Positions 35,580 through 46,662 of a DNA stretch of 64,000 bases are shown one piece after another. A program made the translations under genes and the position numbers. The notes beneath the pieces are model-generated. The model was given only the letters and a program-made list of their open reading frames with translations. It made no database searches and was not told the origin of the DNA. Within the stretch, counting starts at the first letter, position 1, and every line of letters starts with the position of its first letter. This DNA comes from Gnetum montanum (Eukaryota > Streptophyta > Gnetopsida > Gnetales > Gnetaceae), in the NCBI GenBank assembly GCA_015680685.1, contig MNCI01026470.1, forward strand, positions 920 to 64,919, given 5' to 3'.

Positions 35580-36690
35580 TAGGTGCAAATGGCCTAATTT
35601 GTTAGTGTATCCCTGATGAAGATCAACTGCATGTTCTCTAGGATTCTCATGAAGGGCCATATGGAGGCCATTATGTAGGGAGATGCACAACAATAAAAAT
35701 CCTGATGGCAAGATACTATTGGCCTACAATTTTCAAGGATACCCACCAGTTTGTCAAATCTTGTGAATGTTGTCAATGAGATAGGGGGATGATCGCTCTC
35801 ATGGAAGGTTCTTAACAGTGGATTCAATGACTAGAACCTTTTGACATATGGGGCATTGATTTCATGGGTTCCATCACACCCATGTCTAATGGAAAGGTGT
35901 ATATTATTGTAGTAGTCAACTACTGCACAAAATGGGTAGAAGCAGTAGCATCTACTGATTATACATCATCCACTGCTACTAGATTTATACAACAAAATAT
36001 TGTAAATAGGTTTGGGGTGCCATGTTCACTAATTTCTGACAATGAAACTCATTTCATAGGTGCCACTTTTAGAAAGTTAATACAATCCTTAGAAGTTGAA
36101 CATAAATTAATAACACCCTACCATCCCCAAGACAACAGTCAAGCAGAGGTAACTAATCAAGAGATCATAAAGATCTAAATAAGAACCATAAGCAAATATA
36201 GGAGAGATTGGAGCACCAAACTCAACGATGTCCTTTAGGCCTATCACTTGACATGGAAACTCCCTATTGGCTATTCTCCCTACGAGTTGATGCACAGAAA
36301 ACTCCCAATGCTTCTAATCTAGTCTGAGCTTCGTACACTCTCAACGGCGTATGATATGAATTTTGATCTAAGTCTAGCATAGAAAGAAAGATTGATCAAC
36401 CTGAATGTGCTAGATCAAAATTGATTAGTGGCCCTATCATTGAATGAGATGCATAAGGCATTCAACAAGCAACGTCATGATCTCAAAATAAGGAAAGTAA
36501 AACTTTAACTAGGGGATAAGGTCCTCAATTGGAACCCTACACATGTACCCTAAAAGGAAAAATTTCAAACATTATGGAAGGGACCTTATATAATTGATCA
36601 AACCTTTCCCCTAGGGGCCATGTTGATTTACAAGTCTAAAAGCCCACATAAAAAGCAGTTGGTCAATGTCTGATAAGTAAAACCTTTCCT
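35580..36690 (+). pseudogene. Integrase of element A
   Basis: Zinc-binding N-terminus: H-EGPYGGHYVG, RYYWPTIFKD and CECCQ (35646-35780). Catalytic core: FDIWGIDFMGS (first Asp, about 35837-35869), KWVEAVAS, RFGVPCSLISDNETHF (second Asp, 36008-36055) and SQAEVTNQEI (catalytic Glu, 36138-36170). The C-terminal part has LMHRKLPM and a GDKVLNWNP plus WKGPYIID motif (about 36510-36600). The 104-codon open piece 35864-36178 is its core. It would insert the cDNA; frameshifts and stops make it inactive. Confidence 0.85.
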
Positions 36691-38320
36691 TGAACCAAGA
36701 TAGGCTAGTGCAACTACCACGTTGACGGATGGACAACCATGTTCCATTTTTTGGATCTCCTCCTTTCAACTTAGTTGTGGGGAAGATGGAAATTTTTGCT
36801 AATAATCCATATGGCTCCTTATTTTTTCTACTTTTTGTTTTTCATGTTTTTAATTTTACAAATTATTTATTTTACAAAGTTGTGATTTTTAAATTTTTCC
36901 AATTTTACACCATCGTTAGTACCTTTGAACCTTTCTTGATTATTTTTACATTTTTTTATTTTGTTTTTTTTAAGTGTTACTTTTCATCATTCTTGCTAAT
37001 AAAAGGTGCTTTATTGCCATAGGGCATAGTATCATTGTTGTTGTTTACTAATGGTTTGTGCTTAATGTTGTGATTGTCGATGTCTGATTTCTATTTTTGA
37101 ATTCTGATGTTTGATGACTATGACATGGTTTATTTCTCATGCAATAGGCAATGAGTCCATGCCATCCACCCATCCAATAAACTCTATGGTTTACCTTATT
37201 TAGGGAATTTGAGGTCTCTTCCATTAAAGAAACTTTTAATCGATTGGTAACCTTGGTAGTTTTGAAATTAGGAAAGATTCAAAGGTTTGAAAAGGGTGTG
37301 ACTTCAAGGATATTTAATACTCTTTGTACTCTTCTACTTGCTTGAGTACTTGAGTGTTTTTCATGGACTTCTTACCATTCCATTTCAACCACTAAAAGGA
37401 AGTCTAATAAAGTCTTTGCATGGTGTTGTTCCCATCCAAAAATTCAAAAAGAGAGAGAGAGAGAGAAAAAAAAAACAAAACATGATGGGAATTCAAAGCA
37501 CACCCCTTAGACAAATAAAATGGGCTACAAGCACTGATTATGGTAGAAAAACATGCACCCATGCCTGAAGGTCCCCTCTAACTAAGGCCCTCTCTCACTT
37601 CCTACTTCTCTTTTCTTCTCTTCATGGAATGGTGGTTGTTTTGTGGAGGCACTTTTATGTCTCATGCAGGCATACTGATCTTAGAGTGACGATGTGAAGT
37701 TACTAGAAGTGGTTGGTTTTGGTCTAGACTGAGGATGGATCTTCTCAAGTCATTTTAAACACAAATTCCACAAGGGACTTCTTATGACCTTAATTCAAAA
37801 TTTCATCCCACCTTCCCTGTCATCCATTCATGCTACCATAGCTCACCTCACTACTAGGTTCTATGTTGTACTCCATGTCTTGGTCTAATGTGTTTGAATT
37901 CTTGGATAGATTCTTTCTGGTTGGTCCTTAACTTTTCATGATCATTAATCAACTATGGGGCCCACGAACTCCTTAGTTGAGGTTATGTAAGGGCAATAAG
38001 GGCATGAGCTTGCTATGGGGAGAGCCCACTTGCATAACTCCTAGTTTGACTATTAAGGTTCTCTACCTTAGACATTGCTACAATCCTCTCTATCACATAT
38101 TCCACTGAGTATTCCACTCAGTGCTCCTTAACCTTTTATTTCAGTCATTCCCAAAATTATTTTTCTCTATTATTTCCAAATGTATGAGCTCCAACACCTC
38201 TTCTCATATTTTCATATTACTCTTGGCCTTTTGAGCTTTCATTTGATCCTAATTATTCCAAAACTCTTTGTATTTTGCAAGTTTGATCAAAGTCAATGAT
38301 CGTCAATGGTGGTCAACAGT
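36691..38320 (+). other. Post-integrase non-coding spacer of element A
   Basis: No gene. It begins with the polypurine-like AACTTAGTTGTGGGG (36767-36782), then a T-rich run that yields a Phe-rich frame (36729-37022) by composition. A GA microsatellite is at 37447-37468. The conserved block lies at 37978-38044. The whole stretch corresponds to 2921-4320 of element D. Confidence 0.6.
37978..38044 (+). promoter_or_regulatory. Conserved non-coding block (copy in A)
   Basis: GTTGAGGTTATGTAAGGGCA, then GCTATGGGGAGAGCCCA and CTTGCATAACTCC; collinear with 3951-4018 in D and the minus strand at 61325-61385 in E. It lies about 340 bp before the internal TATA. Confidence 0.6.
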
Positions 38321-38385
38321 TGCGTTGATGCAGCCGACCACATCAACAAGGCCCCATCGACGCAATGCATAAATCCTATATATAC
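38321..38385 (+). promoter_or_regulatory. Internal promoter of element A, matching its own LTR
   Basis: TGCGTTGATG (38321-38330) and CATCGACGCA (38355-38364) form an inverted repeat. AGGCCCCATCGACGCAATG (38349-38367) matches AGGCCCCATCGATGCAATG in the 3' LTR (51398-51416) at 18 of 19 positions. A TATATATAC box follows at 38377-38385; in the LTR a TATAAATA follows at a similar distance. It is read as a promoter for the aORF that shares its upstream motif with the LTR. Confidence 0.65.
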
Positions 38386-38531
38386 TTCCATGCACTTAGA
38401 AATTTTTGTCATTTGCCTCATAACACATAGTGAGTTTTTGTGATTTTTCAGAGCCAAAAACCTTCCCGAGCCCATAACTTCCCAACCATTTGTCAAAATC
38501 ACTTCGTTTTTCAATCCTACAGCTACTAGAG

Positions 38532-38834
38532 GTAAGCTCTTTATCATGGGGGACACAAACCTTAAGGTTTTCGATGAAGATTATTTGAAAGTTTTTCTAA
38601 CTCCCCCAAGGGTTAATAACCTTACTAATATAAAAACATCATGTTTTTTAAGAGTTAACCACTTCAACAACCGTCGGGATGAGTTATTACTGATAAAACA
38701 TAAATAAAATAATGATTTACTAAGTCAGTCATAATCACAACTTAGTCAAGTGTAACTATCATAAGAGATTAAGGTATCCCAATTGATTCATGTTACATAA
38801 TGATTACTAACCCATGGTCTTATTGTGATTATAG
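38532..38834 (+). other. Candidate intron before the aORF of element A
   Basis: A donor-like AGAGGTAAGC lies at 38529-38538 and an acceptor-like TGTGATTATAG ends at 38834, one base before the aORF ATG. The acceptor is conserved in D and E. The donor is not at a conserved place: D has AGGGTAAGTAACC at about 4659, E none. The enclosed 53-codon frame starting at 38547 may be fortuitous. Confidence 0.4.
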
Positions 38835-39009
38835 ATGGCACCAAGATCAAAGTGCCTACATGAAGAAGAACCTTCTCAACTAAGGAAGAAATGGGCTAAA
38901 GCTAGAAGGGGCCAACAAGAAGAAGCACGAGAATTGCCAGAGTCAACCAATGCAATGGGACCTCTTTGTGAGGAGCCTGAAGTGGAATTTGTTCAATAGA
39001 TTCCTTTAC

Positions 39010-40800
39010 TATAGTAATTGAAAACATCAGCAGCTAGAAAACTGAGAGGTTCACGGGCGCATAGCCTCGACCCCACCTCCTCACAAGGGCCTTTGTTGAA
39101 AAATGGAGGCAAAGTACCCTAAATGGTCTTGTTGATTGAATAGGGACTTTGATAGTTGTAACCAGGGTGGTGGGTGCAACCAGGGTGTGGCATGGTTAGC
39201 TGAAATGAAAGTGCAAATAACGCAAAAGGATGCTAAGTGTTAAAGTGGTGTTTCACAGTGCTAAGTGTAGAGCATAGCCACGGAATGGGGGCAAGTGTAG
39301 CTAAGGGTTTTGATCGAAAAGAGGGTGTCAACTTATGGAGACTACCATCCAAGCATAGTACAACATGATGATGCATTAAAAAATGCAAAAGGATAGAAGA
39401 AAAATGTAAGAAAATGCTAGAAATAGGAGAGAGAAATGAAACACCACCTCAAATGGAAGCATAGTTAACTCCAAAAGGCTCTCAAAAGTTACACAATGTA
39501 CAATAGGTGTAGTGAAAGTGTAGTCACAATCTTGATGGTGTTAGGCCATGAAGTTTGATGCTCACTGTGATGAACCGTGCTTGTCATGTTAGCTATCGTG
39601 GTGTACCATGCAATGTTCTATATGGAAACAATGGGGTTGCGGTGTACTATGCAATGTAGGGTTGTAATAAGGCTACGGTGTACCATGTGATGCAGTACTA
39701 GAATAGGGTCATGATATACCATACGGTGTAGGTATGCCTCTCTATCAATGTGATGTGCTTTGGGTCTTGTTTGCCCATAGAGCTAAGTATCAAGATGTCA
39801 AAATGACAAATTCCAACCCCTAAAATGTTGGAGGTCCATGGGTATTTATAGGGCTAGGGTTAGTCCAAAATACGGATCGACCGCCACGTGGTGGTGCAGT
39901 AGGTGGGGCTACACTAACCTTTGCTATGCTCCCACTAGAGCAACTAGTGTTATGCTTTGGTGTGCTTCCAAGACTATGACTATGCTTTCAAGACTTCATG
40001 TGTCGAGGTCAAAAAATATCGTAATGTACCTACAAATAGTGCAAAATAGTGCAATTTGGAGGCTACACTCTAGGACTATGCTCTCCACTCTTTTAAGTGG
40101 GATTGAGCATACATACAATTTTAGGACATAGGGGGGTGCAAAAATAGTGCAAGTTGCTGATCCTACTTGTTGGAGGAGTGCTATAGCTAGAATGAAGGCC
40201 TATGTTGAGCTTTGGAAGTTTTTGCAGGAAGTTCCATGTTGCTACACTAGCTATGCTCTAGATTGTAGCTCAACAGTTAGGCAAATTTTGCAAAGAACTG
40301 AAGTCCAGTACTACTATGCTTGCTATGCACGTGAGTGTAGTAGGGTAGGACAAGGCATAGCATGGACACTTAGAAAAATCTAGCAAGAATTGTAGTCCTT
40401 GTTCTTGCTACACTAGCTACGCTCAAGAGCGTAGTAGGAGGGGTAGCATTAGGAGTTAGAAAATCTGCCAAATGCCTTTTCCATGTTGAGCTAGATTGAC
40501 AACTTCTAGCTCAACACTAGTGCAAACTGGCCATTATAGTTCTACTATTCTTGCTATTCTCAAGAGTGTATTAGGAGGAATGAAAGTGTAGCAAGACACT
40601 TAGAACAACTTTTGTAGCTGGTATCGACACATAGAAAATTTTGCAGATTTGGTCATGAGTTTCATGCTACGCTAGCTATGCTCTAGAGCATACCAGGTAT
40701 AATGAGAGCGTAGCACAACACTTGGAAAAAATTTATCTTGTTTTGAGACTTAGACAAATCTATAGTTGAAGTGCTATTGCCCAAATTTCGTGGTGTTTCA
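39010..40800 (-). repeat. 3' LTR of element B (1791 bp)
   Basis: Collinear with 46663-48387 from CATCAGCAGCTAG to GGTGGTGTTTCA. A minus-strand TATA box CCTATAAATACCC is at about 39842-39853. The original terminal CA of the element-sense end is changed (ATAG for GTAG on the plus strand). Contains the hairpin modules listed separately. Confidence 0.9.
40235..40705 (-). repeat. Five hairpin modules in the U3 of element B
   Basis: Five related units lie at about 40241, 40312, 40407, 40543 and 40668, each with a GCTA-YRCTAGCTAYGCTC core followed by its complement. The best is CTACGCTC-AA-GAGCGTAG at 40417-40434, a perfect 8-bp stem. They are upstream of the TATA box in element sense and recur in the other LTR (about 47850-48300). 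They resemble an enhancer array or structured DNA. Confidence 0.6.
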
Positions 40801-42839
40801 CTGGCCCTCTTTGTCGATGTTTGGAGGAGTGGCCCAAGAGCCGTCAACAAAGAACCTAAAACACCATAGCAAGCACAACACCAACATCGCTCGTTGGCAC
40901 CAATCAAATGGCACTTCACTAGGATTAAGAGTGCTAAGGGTAATGGTATGTTAGGGGCAATGAATGTAAAGAATTGGCTTGGGATAGCAAGGGAGTGGTG
41001 AGATGCAAGAGTGTAGCATGTTGCAAGATGCAGAGTCAGCATGGCTGACCATGATCATGGCACCAGGGTAGCTTGTCGGTAAATGATGGTGTCTCATCGA
41101 ATTCTTGTGAGAGAGCCTTTACCCATAGCACCAAAATGACTTACTTTTGACATGTTGGCCTCTCATCAAAATGCTTGTGAGAAGGCCATCATGATTTCAA
41201 GGTTGGACTGGTTGCCAAATTGCAGCTTTATGAGATTTTTCTTGGGAACATGTTTTACCCTCTTTTTTTTTGTTTTGTTTTGTTTTTATTTTTCTTTGCT
41301 TTTTTCTTTTTCTTCTTTACTTTGCTACAAGGTGAACCTTTGTTGGGTTCAGCTTACTACTGAATGCTAGCTGCAAGGTGTGGGCGATTGAGTAGATGGG
41401 CTTTGCTTTGATGCAACTGTGTCACATCTTTAGGATAGGTGTTTCCTCCTTGGGATGAATTGCATTACATCTACTTGGGCCTTGACTAGCCAACAGAGGT
41501 TCCCCATGGGATGAGTTGCATCACATCTACCATGGGTTTTACAATTGACTGAAAGAAGGGTGTCATGTGCATTAGAGAAGCTGGTAGGGAAGGCTGGGAA
41601 ATGTGAGGAAAAAAGGATAAATGTGAGTAGCCTATGGCAAAGTAACAGGGATATGCACTCTTGATTGGCTTGGCGAGTCTAACCAAGCACATCAAAGCAA
41701 TGTGGTGCCTCGCCGCTATGATGAAATGTGCCTTTGAATGATAGCCTTCAGGGCTTTGTCTTGCAAACATAATGCAAGATAAGAGAATACTGCTAGTTCA
41801 AAGGGCACTACAAGTGCTGTGAGTGTTGGACCAGTTGCAAGAGCTTAGGAAGCTAGTGAAAGTGCTAGGGTGATGATGTTGTGAGTCCTCCAAAGGTTGC
41901 ACCAATGGCAGGTGCTCCAAAAATCAACAGAATGATGGGAGGCAATGATGCTACAAGCGTGCGAACCTAGTTTAAGGTTCTAGTAGATAGTGGAGTGCTA
42001 GTTTATAGTCCTAGGAGACTACTGTGTGCTAGTTTAATGTCATAGCAGACAAGCTATTATGCTAGTTTAATGTTATGATTGAAGGATGATTTGAGCTAGT
42101 TTATAGTCATAGCGGATTGTTTGTGCTATTTTTTTACATCATGGTAGATGAGTGCTTACCTTGCTTGTGTGAGGTGAAATGTTGCATGTGTAGTCATGCT
42201 ATGTGCCTGCAAGATCCTGTAAAAAATCAATTAGAAAAATAACATCAAGTGATACCTGTCATAAATAGAGTTAAGATGCACAAATGAAAGGAAAGTAATG
42301 TGAAGAGTGATAGTTTTAGGCTATTCTAGGCCATAGTGGTAGTTTAAGGCCATTTTGGGCTGATAATGATAGTTTAAGGTCATTCCAGGCCTTACATTAT
42401 TAGTTTAGGCCATGGTGGGTCATAGGTTGCTAGTTTAAAGCCATTTTGAGCCATGGGCTAGTTTAAGGCCTTTTGGGCCACGTATTTTTGTAGTTTTAGT
42501 TTTATGATTTTTATGTGTTTTTGATGTTTTTCAAATGAAATGCATAAGCTAAGTCGATGAATGCATGAACAAAGCAAAAAACACATGAACAAAACAAAAT
42601 GTGTGATCTAAGCGAGCAGGATAAATGTAAATGTGTAGGTTAGTGCAATACAAATGAAAGTTAAAAATGCATGAAAACTAGAGGCAAGGGGTAGGCAGGT
42701 CCCTAATGCATCTTCGGCCAACGGAGTGCCTTGATCGACAAGTTGTTTCCTAATCTGGTTTAGATTAGGGAACATGTAGGGTCTAGGATCCTTTTGGAGG
42801 TTGTTGGCTTCAATCGCTTAATTGGGTATGTCAACCTTA
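40801..42839 (-). other. 3' untranslated region of element B with several short tandem repeats
   Basis: A purine tract AAAGAGGGCCAG (minus strand, 40801-40812) abuts the 3' LTR. Repeats on the plus strand: CTCATCRAATGCTTGTGAGA-like units at 41092 and 41162; GGGATGAGTTGCATCACATC units at 41453 and 41508; GCTAGTTTAATGTCATAGCA units (41955-42130, about five); and a TAGTTTAAGGCCATTTTGGG series (42310-42480, about six). There is no coding sequence, which shows that RT and integrase are absent. Confidence 0.65.
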
Positions 42840-44249
42840 TGCATTATGTTGGTTGCTGCAAATGCATAACCAAGAAAATCCACCTCTAACACTTGCTCCA
42901 TGTCTATGTTGTGGATAGTTTGAGAGGAGGTTTTATCATCATGGATGATAACTTGATCACCTTCATATGAAAGGTGGACTTCTTGGTGGATGGGAGAGAA
43001 GATAGCTCATAGTTGAGCTAGCCAAGGTCACCTAGGATCAAGTTGAAGCTTGGCATCTCCTGTATGATAGTGAAATCTATGTTGGTGGGGAATTACTCTC
43101 CTTCCAAAAAGGCTAAGTTGATTGTACCCCTGATGGTGATGCATGATCCATTGAAGGATTTTAGACATGCAGTTTTGGTTGTCCTAATTTTGTCTACCAG
43201 GCCTAGCTTGTTGATGACAAAGTATAGGACTACGTTTATTACTGCACCATCATCGACATGCACTCTATAGATCATGCACTACCCAACATGTATGGTAATG
43301 GACAGTGGAGCTATAGTGACCTCCCCTCATTCAAGGTTGACCTTGACTACATCATTGCAAAATGCTAAGGATGATGAACCTAATTCCTATGGTGTAGGGG
43401 ACAACATCGTTGCATGGATGGTGTTCTCATTTGCAAGGATATCCTTTGTAACATGAATGGAGGCTAACATCTAGGCCAATGCTTGGTGGTAAGCAAATGA
43501 GATCATGACTAGGTTGTACAAGCTCAATGTTATGTTCTTTTGCTTGAGTGTTTGTTTCACCTGGGTTAGTGTAGCTACAAAGTCCTTGTCATCAACCATT
43601 GTGTTGACCTTAACTTCCTCCATGCAACTTGAGAGATGGATCTCTCACAAAGGGGACTTGGGCTTAGGTTGCTTGGCTTGCTTGGGGGTAGAAGCCCTAG
43701 TGTTTGATTGTTGCTTATTAGTTATGGCCTTTGCTTTGGCCATGGAAGTTGCAAGGCACTTGTTCATCCTCTTGCATTACCATTTGGTAGGCCTACCTAG
43801 GTTGCTAGTGGGGTTGGCCCTTGAAGGAGGAGAGACCGAGACATTACCCACTATTAGGCTTCGAGTTGAGGGGCCATCACATTGTCGCATCCTTATGATA
43901 AAAAATGGTTCAATAGTTATTGTAGAGCCAACTTGTTGTGGCACCTTGATGATGAAAGGTTGCTTAGCGGTTTTTGTTGCTGCATCATGCCAGTTTAACA
44001 TCTTAGTGGACAGTTAGTTTGGTTTCTAGTTTAACATCTTAGCGGGCAATTACTGTGGAACCTTAACCACAAAGGATGTTGTGGGTACTTGAGGTGGCAT
44101 TTTGATAACAAAGGGGGGGCCTATTGCTTATGGATATTGAGGGGATCCTTGCCTTGCTAGAAGGCAGACAAATCACAAAACATTGTTACGTAGGTTTAGA
44201 CTTATCACCTACGCTGATGGAGTTTATGATGTAGGGAGCATCGTCTACG
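42840..44249 (-). pseudogene. gag C-terminus and aspartic protease of element B
   Basis: On the minus strand the protease active site is YRVHVDDGAVINVVLYFVIN (43214-43273), followed by KLGLVDKIRTT, ACLKSFNGSC, GTINLAF (to 43093) and a degraded ILGDLG (LGRPW equivalent, about 43035). It is collinear with the protease of element C (28700-28990). Upstream, a Pro/Gln/Thr-rich linker carries repeated PFIIKVPQQV-like and TKMLNW words. Frames shift and stops occur. This is the last coding part before the 3' untranslated region. Confidence 0.7.
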
Positions 44250-46042
44250 TTGGATTGGCTAGCTACGTTGAGTACTAGTTGGCCCTATTCTATCATTCTA
44301 TGTAGTTCATCCTGCAAAGCACAATAGTTTTCTATATTGTGACTAGACATCTAGTGGTAATGACAATATCAGTCCAGCTTAAAGTGTTGTGGGACTGCGG
44401 GCTTGTTTACTACTGCTAAGGTGGGATTCCTTAGTAGTTCACAGTACCTGTCATGTTCTTGGTGGAAAATCTCTGATACATGTTTGTATTGGATTCACCG
44501 AGCTTTCTTACTCTAGTAGTTTAGAGGGTTCCATTGGTAGTGGTGTATACTTTGAGTGGTCCTTGCACTCAAAGTTAGACCTTAGGATGGTCCCTATTGA
44601 TGTAGGCAAGTTGGTGCTAGATTTGGCAACTCTATGAGCTGGGGCCTTGGGCTGCTTAGCCATTAGGCCTTAGTTGGTTTCTTTTGTACTTGTGGCCACT
44701 GTTGCCACTATTGCATTTTTCTTGTGCGCATGTTGGTTTCTATAGGCCATGTAGGTTGGATCATTACTAGCTTGCGCTGCCTCTTCTATGCCCTTCATTT
44801 GGACAAAGGCTTGGCTAAGGGACTTTAGGGCCAAGTAGTACAATTTAGACTGATGAAGTTGTTCATTGCATCCTTCAAGATGGCTAGTAGGTGCATCTTT
44901 GCTAAAGGTTCATGCATTTTGCTAAATGTAGTGTTCCAGCATTGGAGGAATTTTGGCACATGATCTAAGGGCCCTTGCTTAACATGCATGAGTTGGTTGA
45001 GGGTTGCTTTAGGCTTTAGGTTATACCTAAATCATATCACAAACTAGCTTATGAGATCCTCAAAAGAAGAGATTGAGGCCTTGGGTAGTGTGCAATACTA
45101 GTCTAAATCCTTACTAGTGAGTGACATGGAGAACACACACATGATGGCATGTGGCTAGGCTTGAAGGAGCAGGCACTCAGATCGAAATGTGACCAAGTGT
45201 GCATTAGTGTTTCCTTTACCATTGTACTTGGTGAGTTGAGATAGCTAGACCATAGTTGGGAGAGTTAGCGGTGGGATCACAGGACCTATGGGATCATCCT
45301 AGTAGAAGTCCACCACTTTGACAATTTTGGAGGAGGGAGCTTTGAGTTGGTTGATCTCCTTTGTCAAACTTTAGATCAGCTGGAATGCTTGATCCAAGCT
45401 TGGGGATGTGCCAACTAGTTGCCTTGGTTGGGCTTGTGTTGGTTGCATAGCATATGGTTAGATTGTTGGTTGTGGAATTTTCCAATTTAACATCATAGTA
45501 GATGACCATTACCAATTTAAGGTCGTAGTGGATAATTTTAGTTGATGTGTTGATTGAGGGATGGACACGGTGAACGAGGTAGGCCACACACGAGTGGGTT
45601 AGATAGATGCTATGGGCATTGATGAGACAAGTGGAACATAGGATGCCTGAATCATTTAGGGCTGGGAGGTGGCCATTGCATGACCATAGGGTTGGGAAAA
45701 TGTAGTGATCACTTGCAAAGAAGGCTAAATTGACATGGTCACCATGTTAAAGCGGGTGAGTGGATTAAATCGAGGAGGGGCTATAGTAGGGAGCAATTAT
45801 TGGAAGATAGTGTAGAGGGGGCTCTTATGTTCAGAGTAGGCCTCAAACCCATCTTCTTCCTCGTATGAGGCTTCCTTGTAAGTTGTTCCTACATCATGCG
45901 TGTTTGCATGTATTAGTTGGGACAATAGCTGGTGATACGACTCCATGAGTGGGATTATGTTGAACAAGGAGGGGTTGTACTCCCATCTATCCCAGTGGAC
46001 TTGTTCATACTCCTGTTTTACCTCTAATTCAAGGTAATCCAC
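44250..46042 (-). pseudogene. gag: gag of element B (Tat/Ogre-like), decayed
   Basis: Minus strand, read from about 46042. An 81-codon open N-terminal piece (45797-46042; EEEDGFEAYSEHKSPL) matches EGEDEFEAKHEPN in element C. Then LDQAFQLI (about 45400), a YNGKGNTNAHLVTFRSECLL stretch (about 45190-45250), a KDLD-Y motif (GKALDWY in C), FLQCWNTTFSKMHEP (about 44920) and the zinc-like CHYH-MSSHNIENYCALQDEL (about 44310-44375), the C-H-H-C-LK arrangement typical of Ogre gags. Many stops. The start is uncertain; an earlier start is possible. Confidence 0.75.
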
Positions 46043-46239
46043 TAGTAATCCTGCTTGGATTTTGGCACAAAAAAAATTGTATTGTTCATGCTTATCATGG
46101 CATGCTTTGGGTTGATTGTGGTGTCAAATGTGTTTGACACTGACGTGGAAGGTTCATCTAGATTCGTGTTCACAGATCAGGTTTTGAGAGTTGTTGTTTG
46201 CAAAAACTGGCTAACTCTAAAAACTATAAAAAAATAACC

Positions 46240-46420
46240 AAGTCTGCTAGTAGCATAAAAATGGCTAAGTATAAAAATGTAGAAAAGTAGCTAAGTGTAA
46301 AAATGCAGAAAAAGAGCTAAGTATGGAAACTACAAAAAATTGACTAAGTGTAAAACTGTAGAAAATTGGCTAAGTATGAAAATGTAGAAAAAATGGTAAT
46401 TGTAAAAGTCATTGAACATG
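46240..46420 (-). repeat. 34-bp tandem repeat in the leader of element B
   Basis: Plus-strand units GCTAAGTRTAAAAATGTAGA with a short A-rich tail repeat about five times. The array lies between the primer site and the gag start of element B. Confidence 0.7.
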
Positions 46421-46638
46421 GCTAACTCTGGTGCTACATTAAAGCTAACTATGCTCTCTATGCTGAGAGCTAGCTATGCTCTCCTAAGCATCTAGAATTT
46501 TGGTTAAGTGCTAAAGATATGCTTTGGCTTTTATCTAGCGGGGTTCTAGGGGAACCAATGATGGGGTCTAATCTACACCAACTAGTGGTAGAGAGAGCAT
46601 GTGAGACAATAATCAAAAAATGTAGAAGAAAATGGTGA

Positions 46639-46657
46639 GGCCCTTCTTCTAGTGCCA
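46639..46657 (-). promoter_or_regulatory. Primer-site-like sequence of element B
   Basis: The minus strand reads TGGCACTAGAAGAAGGGCC, starting five bases after the LTR end. The TGGC start and the position fit a primer-binding site, but I do not assign the tRNA. Confidence 0.5.
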
Positions 46658-46662
46658 AAAAC

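Noticed and set aside
36729-37022. 97-codon hydrophobic Phe-rich frame after integrase of A
   Set aside because: The DNA is T-rich, so Phe and Leu follow from composition; the equivalent region in D is not open, and the spacer shows no coding conservation.
38547-38708. 53-codon frame before the aORF of A
   Set aside because: It lies inside the candidate intron and has no counterpart in D or E.
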